This document shows positions 52,551-60,347 of a stretch of DNA of 64,000 bases, one piece after another. The translations under genes were made by a program, and so were the position numbers. The notes beneath the pieces are model-generated. The model made no database searches. It was given only the letters and a program-made list of their open reading frames with translations, and was not told the DNA's origin. How positions within the stretch are numbered: the stretch's first letter is position 1; each line of letters opens with the position of its first letter. This DNA comes from Alicyclobacillus contaminans DSM 17975 (GTDB taxonomy: Bacteria; Bacillota; Bacilli; Alicyclobacillales; Alicyclobacillaceae), in contig NZ_AUCA01000013.1 of assembly GCF_000429525.1 (NCBI RefSeq), positions 1 through 64,000 on the forward strand, written 5' to 3'.

Positions 52551-53044
52551 GGATGGGCGGTTCTCACCGGTTTCGGCCCCGCGGCGCGAAGCGCGGAGTG
52601 TCCCGCCGTCTCGGATGGGGGGCCGCAATCGCGTTGGCCTTCGCCACAGGGGCTGCCGCAGAATGGGTGCATGCGACGACCTCGACTTCGAGTTCCCAAG
52701 CGGCCCCGGCGGCAACCGCTTCGTCGCCTCCGCTGTCCGTTGAACGGATGTCCGCCACGTGGCACGGGCAATCGGTTTATATGCTGCACAACGAGGGTTC
52801 ATCGGCCATGCAGTATGTCAATGTCTACAGTTGGAGTGAGTCTCTCCTCCCGGTTCTATACGTCGGTGCGCATATCCCCCACGACCTGAATCGTATTTCG
52901 GCGCTGGCTCATCCTCCCTACACGCTGCAGTCTGGTCAGTCTCTCTGGTTTATCGGTCCACCCGACACGAAGGGGCCGTTCACCGTGATATGGCGAACGG
53001 AGGACCGGACCTATTACGCCAGCGTCCGCGAGACGAGCGCCTGA
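52547..53044 (+). CDS. Unknown membrane-anchored or secreted protein downstream of cwlD
   Basis: I do not recognise this 165-residue protein. The first ~20 residues are strongly basic (many Arg and Gly). One hydrophobic segment follows (about 22–40), then a Ser/Thr/Ala/Pro linker (about 43–64). The remaining ~100-residue domain looks beta-rich, with S-V-Y-M-L-H-N-E-G and S-L-W-F-I-G-P-P-D. The start overlaps the cwlD stop as ATGA, so the two are probably translated together and a role at the spore or cell envelope is inferred. It has no cysteine. Confidence 0.8.
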   Translation: MRMGGSHRFRPRGAKRGVSRRLGWGAAIALAFATGAAAEWVHATTSTSSSQAAPAATASSPPLSVERMSATWHGQSVYMLHNEGSSAMQYVNVYSWSESLLPVLYVGAHIPHDLNRISALAHPPYTLQSGQSLWFIGPPDTKGPFTVIWRTEDRTYYASVRETSA

Positions 53045-53118
53045 CGGTGATTTGTCCCCCTTGTCAGATTGAGGTACACTGAAAAGTGTGCGTGATAGCT
53101 TGCTGGGAGGGCCGTTTT

Positions 53119-54204
53119 ATGGTGACCGAAGAACAGGTGCTCGAAGCGTTGAGGGATGTTGAAGATCCCGAGATCCATAAAAGCATCGTTGAGTTGGATA
53201 TGGTGAAAGACCTCAAGGTGGAGGACGGCAAAGTCAGTGTCACCGTGCTTGTGACGATTGCCAACTGCCCTCTGCGAAATACCATCGAACACTCCGTGCG
53301 GGAAGCGTTGGCAAACTTGTCCGGGGTTTCAGAAATTGATCTGACCATTGAGACAATGACCGACGAACAACGCGCGAAGTTTGCCGAAAAACTGCGCGGG
53401 GGAAAGCCGGCGCAGAGCAAACCGCCGATTTTGGACATGGATGATCGCATCCTGTTTCTCGCTGTGGCTTCCGGCAAAGGGGGCGTCGGTAAATCCACGG
53501 TCACGGCCAACCTGGCTGTAGCCTTGGCGCGAGCGGGCCTGCGCGTCGGCGTGGTGGACGCCGATATCTACGGGTTCAGCATCCCGTCCATCTTCGGCAT
53601 CAAGCAGCAGCGACCGACGGTCATCAATGACCTCATCATTCCGATTGAGGTCGAGGGCGTGAAACTGATATCCATGCACTTCTTCGTCCCCGAGAACAAT
53701 CCCGTCGTGTGGCGCGGACCGATGCTTGGGAAAATGCTTCGGAACTTCTTCGGCGAGGTGCATTGGGGAGAGTTGGATGTGATGCTCCTCGATCTTCCGC
53801 CGGGAACCGGGGATGTCGCGATGGACGTTCATCAGCTGCTGCCGAAGAGCAAAGAGTTGATTGTCACGACCCCGCAGAAAAACGCGGCCGAAGTGGCCGT
53901 ACGCGCTGGGGTGATGGGGATCCGCACCAACCACGAAATCGTGGGTGTGGTCGAGAATATGTCTTACTTCGAATGCCCTGGTTGCGGAGAAAAGGCGTAT
54001 CTGTTCGGGCGTGGCGGAGGCGACGAGGTGGCTCAGGCACTGCGCACCGAGGTGTTGGCGCAAATCCCGGTGGCCAGCATGGACGAGGGTCTGCAGCGGC
54101 GGGCGCTGTTTGCCGAAGAGACGCCGCAGGGGCAGGCCTACAGCCGGTTGGCTCGCGAAGTCATTCGCCGAACCGGCCTTCATGCGACCGTTTCGCAGCG
54201 ATAA
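53119..54204 (+). CDS. salA: Mrp/SalA family P-loop ATPase
   Basis: Mrp proteins carry iron–sulfur clusters; in B. subtilis the orthologue SalA also affects scoC expression. The 361-residue product has an N-terminal MIP18/DUF59 domain (1–~85, with I-A-N-C-P-L), Walker A A-S-G-K-G-G-V-G-K-S-T near 117, and a C-terminal E-C-P-G-C-G pair. ATG at 53119 follows GGGAGG. Its neighbours cwlD and gerD match the Bacillus order. Confidence 0.93.
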   Translation: MVTEEQVLEALRDVEDPEIHKSIVELDMVKDLKVEDGKVSVTVLVTIANCPLRNTIEHSVREALANLSGVSEIDLTIETMTDEQRAKFAEKLRGGKPAQSKPPILDMDDRILFLAVASGKGGVGKSTVTANLAVALARAGLRVGVVDADIYGFSIPSIFGIKQQRPTVINDLIIPIEVEGVKLISMHFFVPENNPVVWRGPMLGKMLRNFFGEVHWGELDVMLLDLPPGTGDVAMDVHQLLPKSKELIVTTPQKNAAEVAVRAGVMGIRTNHEIVGVVENMSYFECPGCGEKAYLFGRGGGDEVAQALRTEVLAQIPVASMDEGLQRRALFAEETPQGQAYSRLAREVIRRTGLHATVSQR

Positions 54205-54210
54205 TTCACC

Positions 54211-54252
54211 AAGAAAAACGGATGGCTGTCCCAATCTTGGGTCAGCCATCCG
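54211..54252 (-). terminator. Intrinsic terminator of gerD (minus strand)
   Basis: CGGATGGCTG (54219–54228) pairs with CAGCCATCCG (54243–54252), with an inner CCCA/TGGG pair. Read leftward, the stem is followed by TTTTTCTT. On the plus strand it lacks a T run but could still affect mrp readthrough. Confidence 0.88.
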
Positions 54253-54270
54253 CATTCGGGCCAGCGTGGT

Positions 54271-54933
54271 TCAGCTGCCGCTGCCATCGCCGGATTCGTC
54301 CGATCCGCTCTGGGAACCGCCGCTTTGCTTGTTCTGTTGTCCCTGTCCTTGACCGCCACCGGCTTGAGGCATGGATTCGGCCACCGCGGCTTTCAGAGCG
54401 TCTTGAAACTGCATGCGGAAACTCGGCGTCTGCAGGGCCTCGGTCATGATTTTCATGACCTGACTGCGGAATTGGGGGGTCTGCAGGAGCGATTGAAGCT
54501 GCTGTGTGAACTCGGGCGATTTTAGCAATACCATCATGTCGTTCTGGTATTGCGGGTCTTTCATGAGCTGCTTCTGCAGCTGGACCAAATCCGGCTGCAC
54601 CGCTTTGGCGAGTGCGTTGGCGAACTGCGGATCTTTGGCCGCGTTGCTGAGAAACGACTGGTTTTTGCTGTTTTGCAGCGACTTTTCCACCGCTTTGGTG
54701 ATATCCGTATCCGAAACGACGATTTGCTGTTTCAGGCTGGGATCTTGAAGAATATCGGCGACGGCCTTCTTGCCGTCCGGTGAATGCAAAATATCGACGA
54801 CCATCTGTTTGATTTGTCCGTAATCCTGCTGTTGATTTTGTACGCCGCCTGCTTCGGCCCCCATGCTCCCCTGGCCGCATCCGGAAAGCAGCATGCAGGC
54901 CGCGAGCGAAGGCAACCAAACGCGCATACGCAT
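54271..54933 (-). CDS. gerD: GerD, spore germination lipoprotein
   Basis: GerD is an inner-membrane lipoprotein required for nutrient-receptor clustering (the germinosome). The 220-residue product has a lipoprotein signal with lipobox L-L-S-G-C and lipid cysteine C19. A helical domain of repeated short segments follows (D-P-x-F/Y then L-L/A patterns), then a Gly/Gln/Ser-rich tail (about 190–220). ATG at 54933 has GAGGTG upstream. It converges on mrp and diverges from kbaA. Confidence 0.93.
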   Translation of the reverse strand: MRMRVWLPSLAACMLLSGCGQGSMGAEAGGVQNQQQDYGQIKQMVVDILHSPDGKKAVADILQDPSLKQQIVVSDTDITKAVEKSLQNSKNQSFLSNAAKDPQFANALAKAVQPDLVQLQKQLMKDPQYQNDMMVLLKSPEFTQQLQSLLQTPQFRSQVMKIMTEALQTPSFRMQFQDALKAAVAESMPQAGGGQGQGQQNKQSGGSQSGSDESGDGSGS

Positions 54934-54971
54934 GGCAAGGCACCTCGTTTCGCATACGATTCCCACGGCTT

Positions 54972-55002
54972 GAGTATGCATCCAACGAGGGCGAGATATG
55001 CA
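54972..55002 (-). promoter_or_regulatory. SigG-like promoter of gerD
   Basis: Read on the minus strand, TGCATA (54997–55002) is followed after 18 bases by CATACTC (54972–54978). This closely matches the forespore SigG pattern (GMATR-18-CATNHTA). Confidence 0.6.
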
Positions 55003-55104
55003 GGCGTGTGGGGAACATCCGGCGTTTCCATACGCGAGTCCAGGCATGATTATCTGTATTGCGCGAAGATTGTGCAGTATCATGAAGGCGTGGGGGAGAG
55101 GCCA

Positions 55105-55728
55105 TTGCGGTTAAATCAATTGATTTTTCTCATGGCGAGCACGGTGTTCATCGGGGCTCTTACCGGCGTGGCAACCAGCGCCACGGGATGGTGGATGCAC
55201 ATCCCCTGGTATGTGGGACTGGTATCCGGGGCGTTTTTCGCCACAACCAGTCTGATGGGCTTCTGGGCGTATCTCACGTTGAACTTTGTGGCGCGCATGA
55301 CATTGCCGCGGCGGGTGTGGCGATGGGCGCAGGGCGTGCTGCTCGGATTGGCCACCTATGATATGCTGTGGTGGCGCTACGCGCTGCACGTCAACGCGCC
55401 CGGCGCGGCCATTCCCTACATGACGTACTTTTGGCAGGGGTGTTTGCCTCTGTTGGCGTCCATCGGCGGCGCCATCATCAAGCGGAAGCTGTCCGGGGCC
55501 GGAAGCTTCCTGCCTGCGCTGTTCTTTCTGTACGTGTTCACCATTGTGGACTCATTACCTTTCATCTGGCTTCAGTACGGATGGTCGCAGTCGGGTCCGC
55601 TCGTCAACCAGACGTTGATTGTGATGATGGCGTGCAACCTGTATATCACCTGGATTTACGGAAAACTGTTGACGCCTCCGCTGCGTGCATCGCAATCCAC
55701 GGAAACCGGCGAGCCGTCTTGGTCGTGA
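55105..55728 (+). CDS. kbaA: KbaA, KinB-signalling activation protein
   Basis: KbaA is a small membrane protein needed for KinB activation of the sporulation phosphorelay in B. subtilis. The 207-residue product has about six hydrophobic helices (for example L-I-F-L-M-A-S-T-V-F-I-G and W-Y-V-G-L-V-S-G-A-F-F). Assignment rests on membrane topology, length and position between gerD and pdaB. Start is uncertain: TTG at 55105 (after GGGGGAGAGG) or GTG at 55090. Confidence 0.82.
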   Translation: MRLNQLIFLMASTVFIGALTGVATSATGWWMHIPWYVGLVSGAFFATTSLMGFWAYLTLNFVARMTLPRRVWRWAQGVLLGLATYDMLWWRYALHVNAPGAAIPYMTYFWQGCLPLLASIGGAIIKRKLSGAGSFLPALFFLYVFTIVDSLPFIWLQYGWSQSGPLVNQTLIVMMACNLYITWIYGKLLTPPLRASQSTETGEPSWS

Positions 55729-55738
55729 CGGCTCGCCG
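55707..55738. terminator. Hairpin between kbaA and pdaB, possible bidirectional terminator
   Basis: CGGCGAGCCGTC (55707–55718) pairs with GACGGCTCGCCG (55727–55738). The stem overlaps the kbaA stop. Neither side has a T run, so it would be a weak or factor-assisted terminator for the converging genes. Confidence 0.5.
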
Positions 55739-55766
55739 AACACGCTTGTGGATGGAGGTCGGCAGA

Positions 55767-56498
55767 TCACTGCACTTTGGTCTTCACATCGGCCTGGGAC
55801 AACAGTTCAGACACGGTCACGAAGCGGTACCCCTTGGCGCGAAGGCCGTCGATAATCTGCGGCAGCGCCTGCGTGATTTGTTTGGAGGAATCGCTGGCGT
55901 GCATGAGAATGATGTCGCCAGGAACAGCCCGATGCAGGACACGCTGTGTGATGGCCGTCACGCCGGGATTCTTCCAGTCCAACGAGTCGGTGTTCCATTG
56001 GATGACCGTGTAACCCATTTGATGAAGACACTGAAGTACGCGGGGATTGAAGTCTCCGTTCGGAGTGCGAATGAGCCGTGTTTTGACGCCGGTCACCTGC
56101 TGAATCGCCTTTTCGGACAAGCGCACCTGTTCGGTGATCCAGCTGTTTGGGTAATCGGAAAAATCTTTGTGCAGATTGCCGTGGTTGCCAATTTCAAAGC
56201 CCATGCGGTGAATTCGCTTCACAATATCCTGATGCCGAAGCGTCCAGGGGCCGCTCAGGAAGAAGGTGGCTTTTGTCACTTTCTTCTGTTCAAGAATGTC
56301 CAGAACCGGGTTGGGGACCTTGTCACCCCAGGAAATGTCGAAGGTGAGTGCCACCACTTTCTCGCGAGTGTCCACCTTGTAGATGGCGGACGGTTTCTTT
56401 TCAGCCGCAACTGCGGTTACCGCAGTCGCGGGCAGGATGCATGCGGTCATGATCACCGCTGCAATGGACAAGATGAAACGAAGAGATGTATGTTTCAC
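55767..56498 (-). CDS. pdaB: PdaB, sporulation polysaccharide deacetylase
   Basis: PdaB is a NodB-fold deacetylase needed to keep B. subtilis spores viable after formation. The 243-residue product has a signal peptide (1–~32) and the NodB motifs V-V-A-L-T-F-D-I-S-W-G (Asp 54), H-G-N-L-H near 110, and R-T-P-N-G-D. The GTG start at 56498 follows AAAGGAGG by ten bases. It is transcribed toward kbaA. Confidence 0.94.
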   Translation of the reverse strand: MKHTSLRFILSIAAVIMTACILPATAVTAVAAEKKPSAIYKVDTREKVVALTFDISWGDKVPNPVLDILEQKKVTKATFFLSGPWTLRHQDIVKRIHRMGFEIGNHGNLHKDFSDYPNSWITEQVRLSEKAIQQVTGVKTRLIRTPNGDFNPRVLQCLHQMGYTVIQWNTDSLDWKNPGVTAITQRVLHRAVPGDIILMHASDSSKQITQALPQIIDGLRAKGYRFVTVSELLSQADVKTKVQ

Positions 56499-56531
56499 GG
56501 TGCTGCTGCCTCCTTTCGAACAGTCACTGCA

Positions 56532-56561
56532 AAGTGTGCGCGGCGGGGTGGACGGCTATAC
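56532..56561 (-). promoter_or_regulatory. SigG-like promoter of pdaB
   Basis: On the minus strand GTATA (56557–56561) is followed after 18 bases by CACACTT (56532–56538). The match to the SigG -10 is weaker than at gerD, but the spacing is the same. Confidence 0.4.
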
Positions 56562-56583
56562 CAATCGGAGCAGGAGGGGAACG

Positions 56584-57231
56584 GTGAATCGGATGGAGGT
56601 GCGCGGGACGCTGCGCTGGTTTGTCGGTTTGTCATTGGTGGTATTGGCCATCGGTTTCTTGAGTGGGCTTACACATCCCAGCACCTACGCGCATTCGGTG
56701 GAGGACTCTTTGGATCAACTGCGTCAGTTGGCGCAACAAACAGGCGCTGCCACCCTACGCACGCTGGTGGTGATTTTTGTGCACAACCTGCTCGCGGCAG
56801 CGCTGTTCTTGTTCAGCGGGGTGCTGTTTGGCGTCATTCCCATCACGCTGCTCTGGTACAACGGCGTGTTGATGGGGTATGTCTGCGCCATTGGTGCGGG
56901 AAAATTGCATGTATCGTCAGCCAAACTCTTTTTGTATGCGCTCCTGCCCCACGGCCTGTTTGAGTTATCGGCCCTGGTATGGGCCTGTGGGCTCGGGGTG
57001 AACCTGGGATTCTCGGGATTGTTTTCGCTCATTCGATGGCTTCAGGCTGCCGGTGTGGAATCCAGAGACGATAGAACGGTGTTGGAAGTGCGAACCCTCC
57101 GCGGGACGTTTCGGCAGGTCTGGCGCCATGCGCCCTGGATTGTCGCTTTGTTGCTGGTTGCTGCGGTCATTGAAAGCTACGTCACTCCCGAGATCATGCA
57201 GTGGGGCATTTCCACGGGCAGAGCGGCTTGA
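56584..57231 (+). CDS. SpoIIM-family (DUF95) membrane protein
   Basis: The 215-residue product has about five membrane helices and the family segments V-V-I-F-V-H-N-L, G-V-I-P-I-T-L-L-W-Y-N-G-V-L-M-G, and L-P-H-G-L-F-E-L-S-A. This places it in the SpoIIM/DUF95 family. It is unlike classical SpoIIM of the engulfment complex in detail, so the function is unknown. GTG at 56584 lies after AGGAGGGG; ATG at 56593 is possible. It diverges from pdaB with only 85 bp between them. Confidence 0.85.
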   Translation: MNRMEVRGTLRWFVGLSLVVLAIGFLSGLTHPSTYAHSVEDSLDQLRQLAQQTGAATLRTLVVIFVHNLLAAALFLFSGVLFGVIPITLLWYNGVLMGYVCAIGAGKLHVSSAKLFLYALLPHGLFELSALVWACGLGVNLGFSGLFSLIRWLQAAGVESRDDRTVLEVRTLRGTFRQVWRHAPWIVALLLVAAVIESYVTPEIMQWGISTGRAA

Positions 57232-57351
57232 CAGGACGCACCGGTGAAATGGCGGTGGAGCAGGTTGAATCGCTGTTCGGAAAGACTGTGCTGTAGTGAC
57301 AGTGCAGCCCGGTTCGCCGCGACGCTCCCGGTATCCCGGCATAGACTGGGA

Positions 57352-57411
57352 AAAAACCGGATGGCACTCGGCAGGCGATGCAGCGGCCGTTGTGTCCGCA
57401 GGCCATCCGGC
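57352..57411 (-). terminator. Orphan leftward terminator-like hairpin before the SGNH hydrolase gene
   Basis: CCGGATGGC (57358–57366) and GCCATCCGG (57403–57411) pair perfectly; the 36-base interior has a smaller CGGC/GCCG stem. Read on the minus strand the stem is followed by TTTTTT. No minus-strand gene lies to its right nearby, so its transcript is unknown. The rest of 57232–57431 shows nothing recognised. Confidence 0.6.
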
Positions 57412-57431
57412 CATCGCGGGAGGGGAGATCT

Positions 57432-58100
57432 GTGCTGTACGTGGCGCTGGGAGATTCCATCACCTATGGGTACGATGCGACGGCGCCGCAAGCAGGGTAT
57501 GTTCAGCGCATTGCAGACGGATTGCCGCGCAAAGAAGCGGTGCATGTGTTTCAACAAGCCAAACCAGGCTGGACCTCACGCAGTCTGCTGAAATCTCTGC
57601 GCAAAGTGCCCACCTGTCTGTGGGCGGAGGCCCGCTTGATCACGCTGCTCGTCGGGGGCAACGATGTGCTGCGCGCGGCCCCCTGGCTGCTGAATGGACG
57701 GCATCAGAGCGTGTATCACGTGGCGCAGCGGCTGCAGGACAACCTGGAAGAGATGGTGCAGTTGACGAAGGAGGCCGGATTTTCAGCGTGCATGGTCATA
57801 GGTACGTTGTACAATCCATTTCCCAACTCCGTCCTGGCCGAGTCGTACGTGGAAACGGTCAATCAAGCCATCCTCCATGTCGCGTCCCGGCATCGTCTGG
57901 CGGTGGCCGACATTCGAGCTCGATTTCGTCACCATGAAGCGGAATATATCCACGGCTATAAACAGGGAACGCTTCGAAACATGCGGGTGATTGGCAATCC
58001 GATTCATCCAAACGATGCTGGGCACGCAGCGATTGCGCATGCCTTCCTGCAGGCGTACCGCCGCAGCACGCAACCCCGGCGAAAGCGCCGGAGGGCCTGA
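57432..58100 (+). CDS. SGNH/GDSL-type esterase or lipase
   Basis: The 222-residue product begins MLYVALGDSITYGYD, block I with the nucleophile serine (residue 9). It has the block III G-G-N-D and the C-terminal block V H-P-N-D-A-G-H. There is no signal peptide, so it looks cytoplasmic. The end is very basic (R-R-K-R-R-R-A). The substrate is unknown. GTG at 57432 follows GGGAGGGG. Confidence 0.88.
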   Translation: MLYVALGDSITYGYDATAPQAGYVQRIADGLPRKEAVHVFQQAKPGWTSRSLLKSLRKVPTCLWAEARLITLLVGGNDVLRAAPWLLNGRHQSVYHVAQRLQDNLEEMVQLTKEAGFSACMVIGTLYNPFPNSVLAESYVETVNQAILHVASRHRLAVADIRARFRHHEAEYIHGYKQGTLRNMRVIGNPIHPNDAGHAAIAHAFLQAYRRSTQPRRKRRRA

Positions 58101-58116
58101 AGGGCGCTGCGCCGGA
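58091..58116 (+). terminator. Weak terminator-like hairpin after the SGNH hydrolase gene
   Basis: GAGGGC (58091–58096) can pair with GCCCTC (58117 region, about 58111–58116 allowing shift), with an inner GGCGC/GCGCC. TGTTTG follows. The T tract is poor and the stem has internal loops. Confidence 0.35.
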
Positions 58117-58154
58117 GCCCTCTGTTTGCCTCGACGTCGTCCACTTGACGAAGC

Positions 58155-58183
58155 TTGGGATGTACGGAACAATGGGGTAGAAT
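58155..58183 (+). promoter_or_regulatory. SigA promoter of cdaA-cdaR-glmM
   Basis: TTGGGA (58155–58160) and TAGAAT (58178–58183) are separated by 17 bases. Confidence 0.55.
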
Positions 58184-58213
58184 GGACTGTACCAACGCGT
58201 GGGTGGCGGCGAC

Positions 58214-59038
58214 ATGGAATCCTGGATGAACGTTTTTCGACATTTCACGGTACTCAACCTCATCGATATCCTCATTGTTGCGTTTGTCCTTTACCGGTTG
58301 TTGCTGCTCATTCGCGGAACCCGGGCTGTACAGCTGGTGAAAGGCATCATTGTCATTCTGACGGCAACAGCCATCAGCAATGTGCTGCACTTGAACGAAC
58401 TCAACTGGCTTCTCAACAAAATCATCACCATCGGTATGATCGCCATTCCGGTGGTGTTTCAGCCCGAACTGAGACGGGCGCTGGAACAGATTGGCCGCGG
58501 GGGCTTCTTCTCCCTCACCGCACCGAGTGGGCCCGGCGAAGATCTGCAGCCGACCATTGCCGAAGTGGTGAAGGCGGCGCAGGTCCTCGCGAAAATGAAG
58601 ATCGGCGCCCTCATCGTGATTGAACGTTCGACCGGTTTGTCCGAGTACATCGAGACCGGCACGTATATTGAAGGCATCATCAGCTCTGAACTGCTGATCA
58701 ACACGTTTATTCCAAACACACCTCTGCACGATGGCGCCGTCATTGTGCGCGGAAACCGAATCATCTCCGCGGGCTGCTTTTTGCCATTGACGGAGAACCG
58801 TAATTTGGACAAGAGTCTGGGGACACGACACCGTGCGGGACTCGGTGTGACGGAGCAGTCTGATTGCGTGGCTGTGATTGTTTCTGAAGAAACGGGGCGG
58901 GTGTCGTTGGCTGTTGACGGCGTGCTTCAGGTGGGCCTCGACGAGAGTGCGCTCTATGCTCAGCTGCAGCGATTGTTGGTTCGGCACCGCATGGGTCGGT
59001 TGCCGTTTCTCACCCGAAAGGGGGAGGAGGCGCGGTGA
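58214..59038 (+). CDS. cdaA: CdaA, membrane diadenylate cyclase
   Basis: CdaA makes cyclic di-AMP and is usually coupled to cell-wall synthesis. The 274-residue product has three N-terminal membrane helices (within 1–~82) and a DAC domain with LHDGA at 171–175 and TRHRAG at 204–209. ATG at 58214 follows GGGTGGCGG. It overlaps cdaR by four bases; glmM follows, the standard cda-glm cluster. Confidence 0.97.
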   Translation: MESWMNVFRHFTVLNLIDILIVAFVLYRLLLLIRGTRAVQLVKGIIVILTATAISNVLHLNELNWLLNKIITIGMIAIPVVFQPELRRALEQIGRGGFFSLTAPSGPGEDLQPTIAEVVKAAQVLAKMKIGALIVIERSTGLSEYIETGTYIEGIISSELLINTFIPNTPLHDGAVIVRGNRIISAGCFLPLTENRNLDKSLGTRHRAGLGVTEQSDCVAVIVSEETGRVSLAVDGVLQVGLDESALYAQLQRLLVRHRMGRLPFLTRKGEEAR

Positions 59039-60258
59039 ATCAGTTTTTCCGCAACCATTGGGTGATGCGCATTGCGGCTCTGCTCATGAGTTTTATCATC
59101 TGGCTCATCCTCTCCGTGCCCCAGTCCGATACCGCCGTGGTGACCACAGGCGTGCAAAAGTATCCGTACCCGTGTTCCGTACAGGTATTGGCGAATCCCG
59201 GTATAGTGGTGACGCAGATTAACAATCCGACTGCGGTCATTGAAGTTCAGTCCACCGATCTGAACCTGGCCTCGTTGCCGGCCCAGATGATTGGAGTTAC
59301 GGTGCGCGCCGACGCCCGGGGGCTCGGGCCCGGTGTTCACACCGTGCGACTGAAGGCCATCGGCATGCCGGCGGGGGTGGATTACACCATTCAGCCGTCG
59401 TCGGTCACGGTGACGCTGGCGGGCCAGGGCACCACAACGCGCGATGTGAAGGTTCAGGTGGAGGGGGCGCCGGCGCACGGTTATCAAACAGGCACCCCGA
59501 TGTTGGACATCTCCTCGGTGCGCGTGACCGGTGTGACGGATGTGCTGCAGCAGGTGGCCAGCGTGCAGGCCACGCTGTCGGTGGCCGGAGCGACGCAGAC
59601 GGTCACGCGTGTGGTCAGTCTGCAAGCGGTGGACAGCAACGGTCGCTCGGTATCCGGCGTGACCATCACACCGCCGACCGTGACGGTGACGGTGCCCGTT
59701 CAGTCTCCGCAGGTGAGCGCGTCGTTGACGCCGCAGTTGGTCGGCACACCGGCGGCCGGCTATGCGGTGTCCGCGGTGAGTGTCCAGCCGAAAACGGTAC
59801 AACTGCGCGGAGATGCCGCGGCCATGGCGAATCTCTTGGCCATTTCGGTTCCGGTCGACGTTCAGGGATTGAAGGCGTCCACGGTGCTCCGTGTGGCCAT
59901 CCCGCATCCGACCGGTGTCTCGAGCATGACGCCGAGCACAGTTCGCGTGTCCGTCACCGTGGAACCGGCCGAGACCAAGGAATTTTCCGGGCTGCCGGTG
60001 AAGGTGCAGGATGCGCCGGACGGGACGGGTGTGAAGATTGTGTCTCCGCAAACCGTGGATGTCACGGTCTCCGGGGCGAAGTCGATATTGGACCGATTGC
60101 AACCCCAGGATGTGACGGTGTACGTGGATGCGAGCAATGTGACGGCTGCGGACACCAGCGCTCCGCTCAATGTCGCTATCCCCAACTGGGTTCAGGTGAC
60201 CAACATGTCCGACAGCACCGCGCAAATTCAAGTGACCGAGAGCGGGGACAAGACTTGA
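59035..60258 (+). CDS. cdaR: CdaR, YbbR-repeat regulator of CdaA
   Basis: CdaR is an extracytoplasmic protein that modulates CdaA. The 407-residue product has one N-terminal membrane helix (about 9–27, I-A-A-L-L-M-S-F-I-I-W-L) followed by about four YbbR repeats of ~80 residues, each with a V-x-V-x-V pattern and P-x-x-V-x-V. The GTG start has GGGGGAGGAGG upstream inside cdaA. Confidence 0.94.
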   Translation: MNQFFRNHWVMRIAALLMSFIIWLILSVPQSDTAVVTTGVQKYPYPCSVQVLANPGIVVTQINNPTAVIEVQSTDLNLASLPAQMIGVTVRADARGLGPGVHTVRLKAIGMPAGVDYTIQPSSVTVTLAGQGTTTRDVKVQVEGAPAHGYQTGTPMLDISSVRVTGVTDVLQQVASVQATLSVAGATQTVTRVVSLQAVDSNGRSVSGVTITPPTVTVTVPVQSPQVSASLTPQLVGTPAAGYAVSAVSVQPKTVQLRGDAAAMANLLAISVPVDVQGLKASTVLRVAIPHPTGVSSMTPSTVRVSVTVEPAETKEFSGLPVKVQDAPDGTGVKIVSPQTVDVTVSGAKSILDRLQPQDVTVYVDASNVTAADTSAPLNVAIPNWVQVTNMSDSTAQIQVTESGDKT

Positions 60259-60347
60259 ACGAGTCTGGCTCGCTGTCCGAATACACAGATTGCCCAATAC
60301 GGCTGGCTGTGGCACAATGGGTGTGACTTGAAGGGAGTAGAAAACAC

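Noticed and set aside
55368-56963. A 531-codon plus-strand frame across kbaA, pdaB and the SpoIIM-family gene
   Set aside because: It runs out of frame through kbaA and antisense to pdaB, both of which have clear family motifs. The encoded sequence shows no domain.
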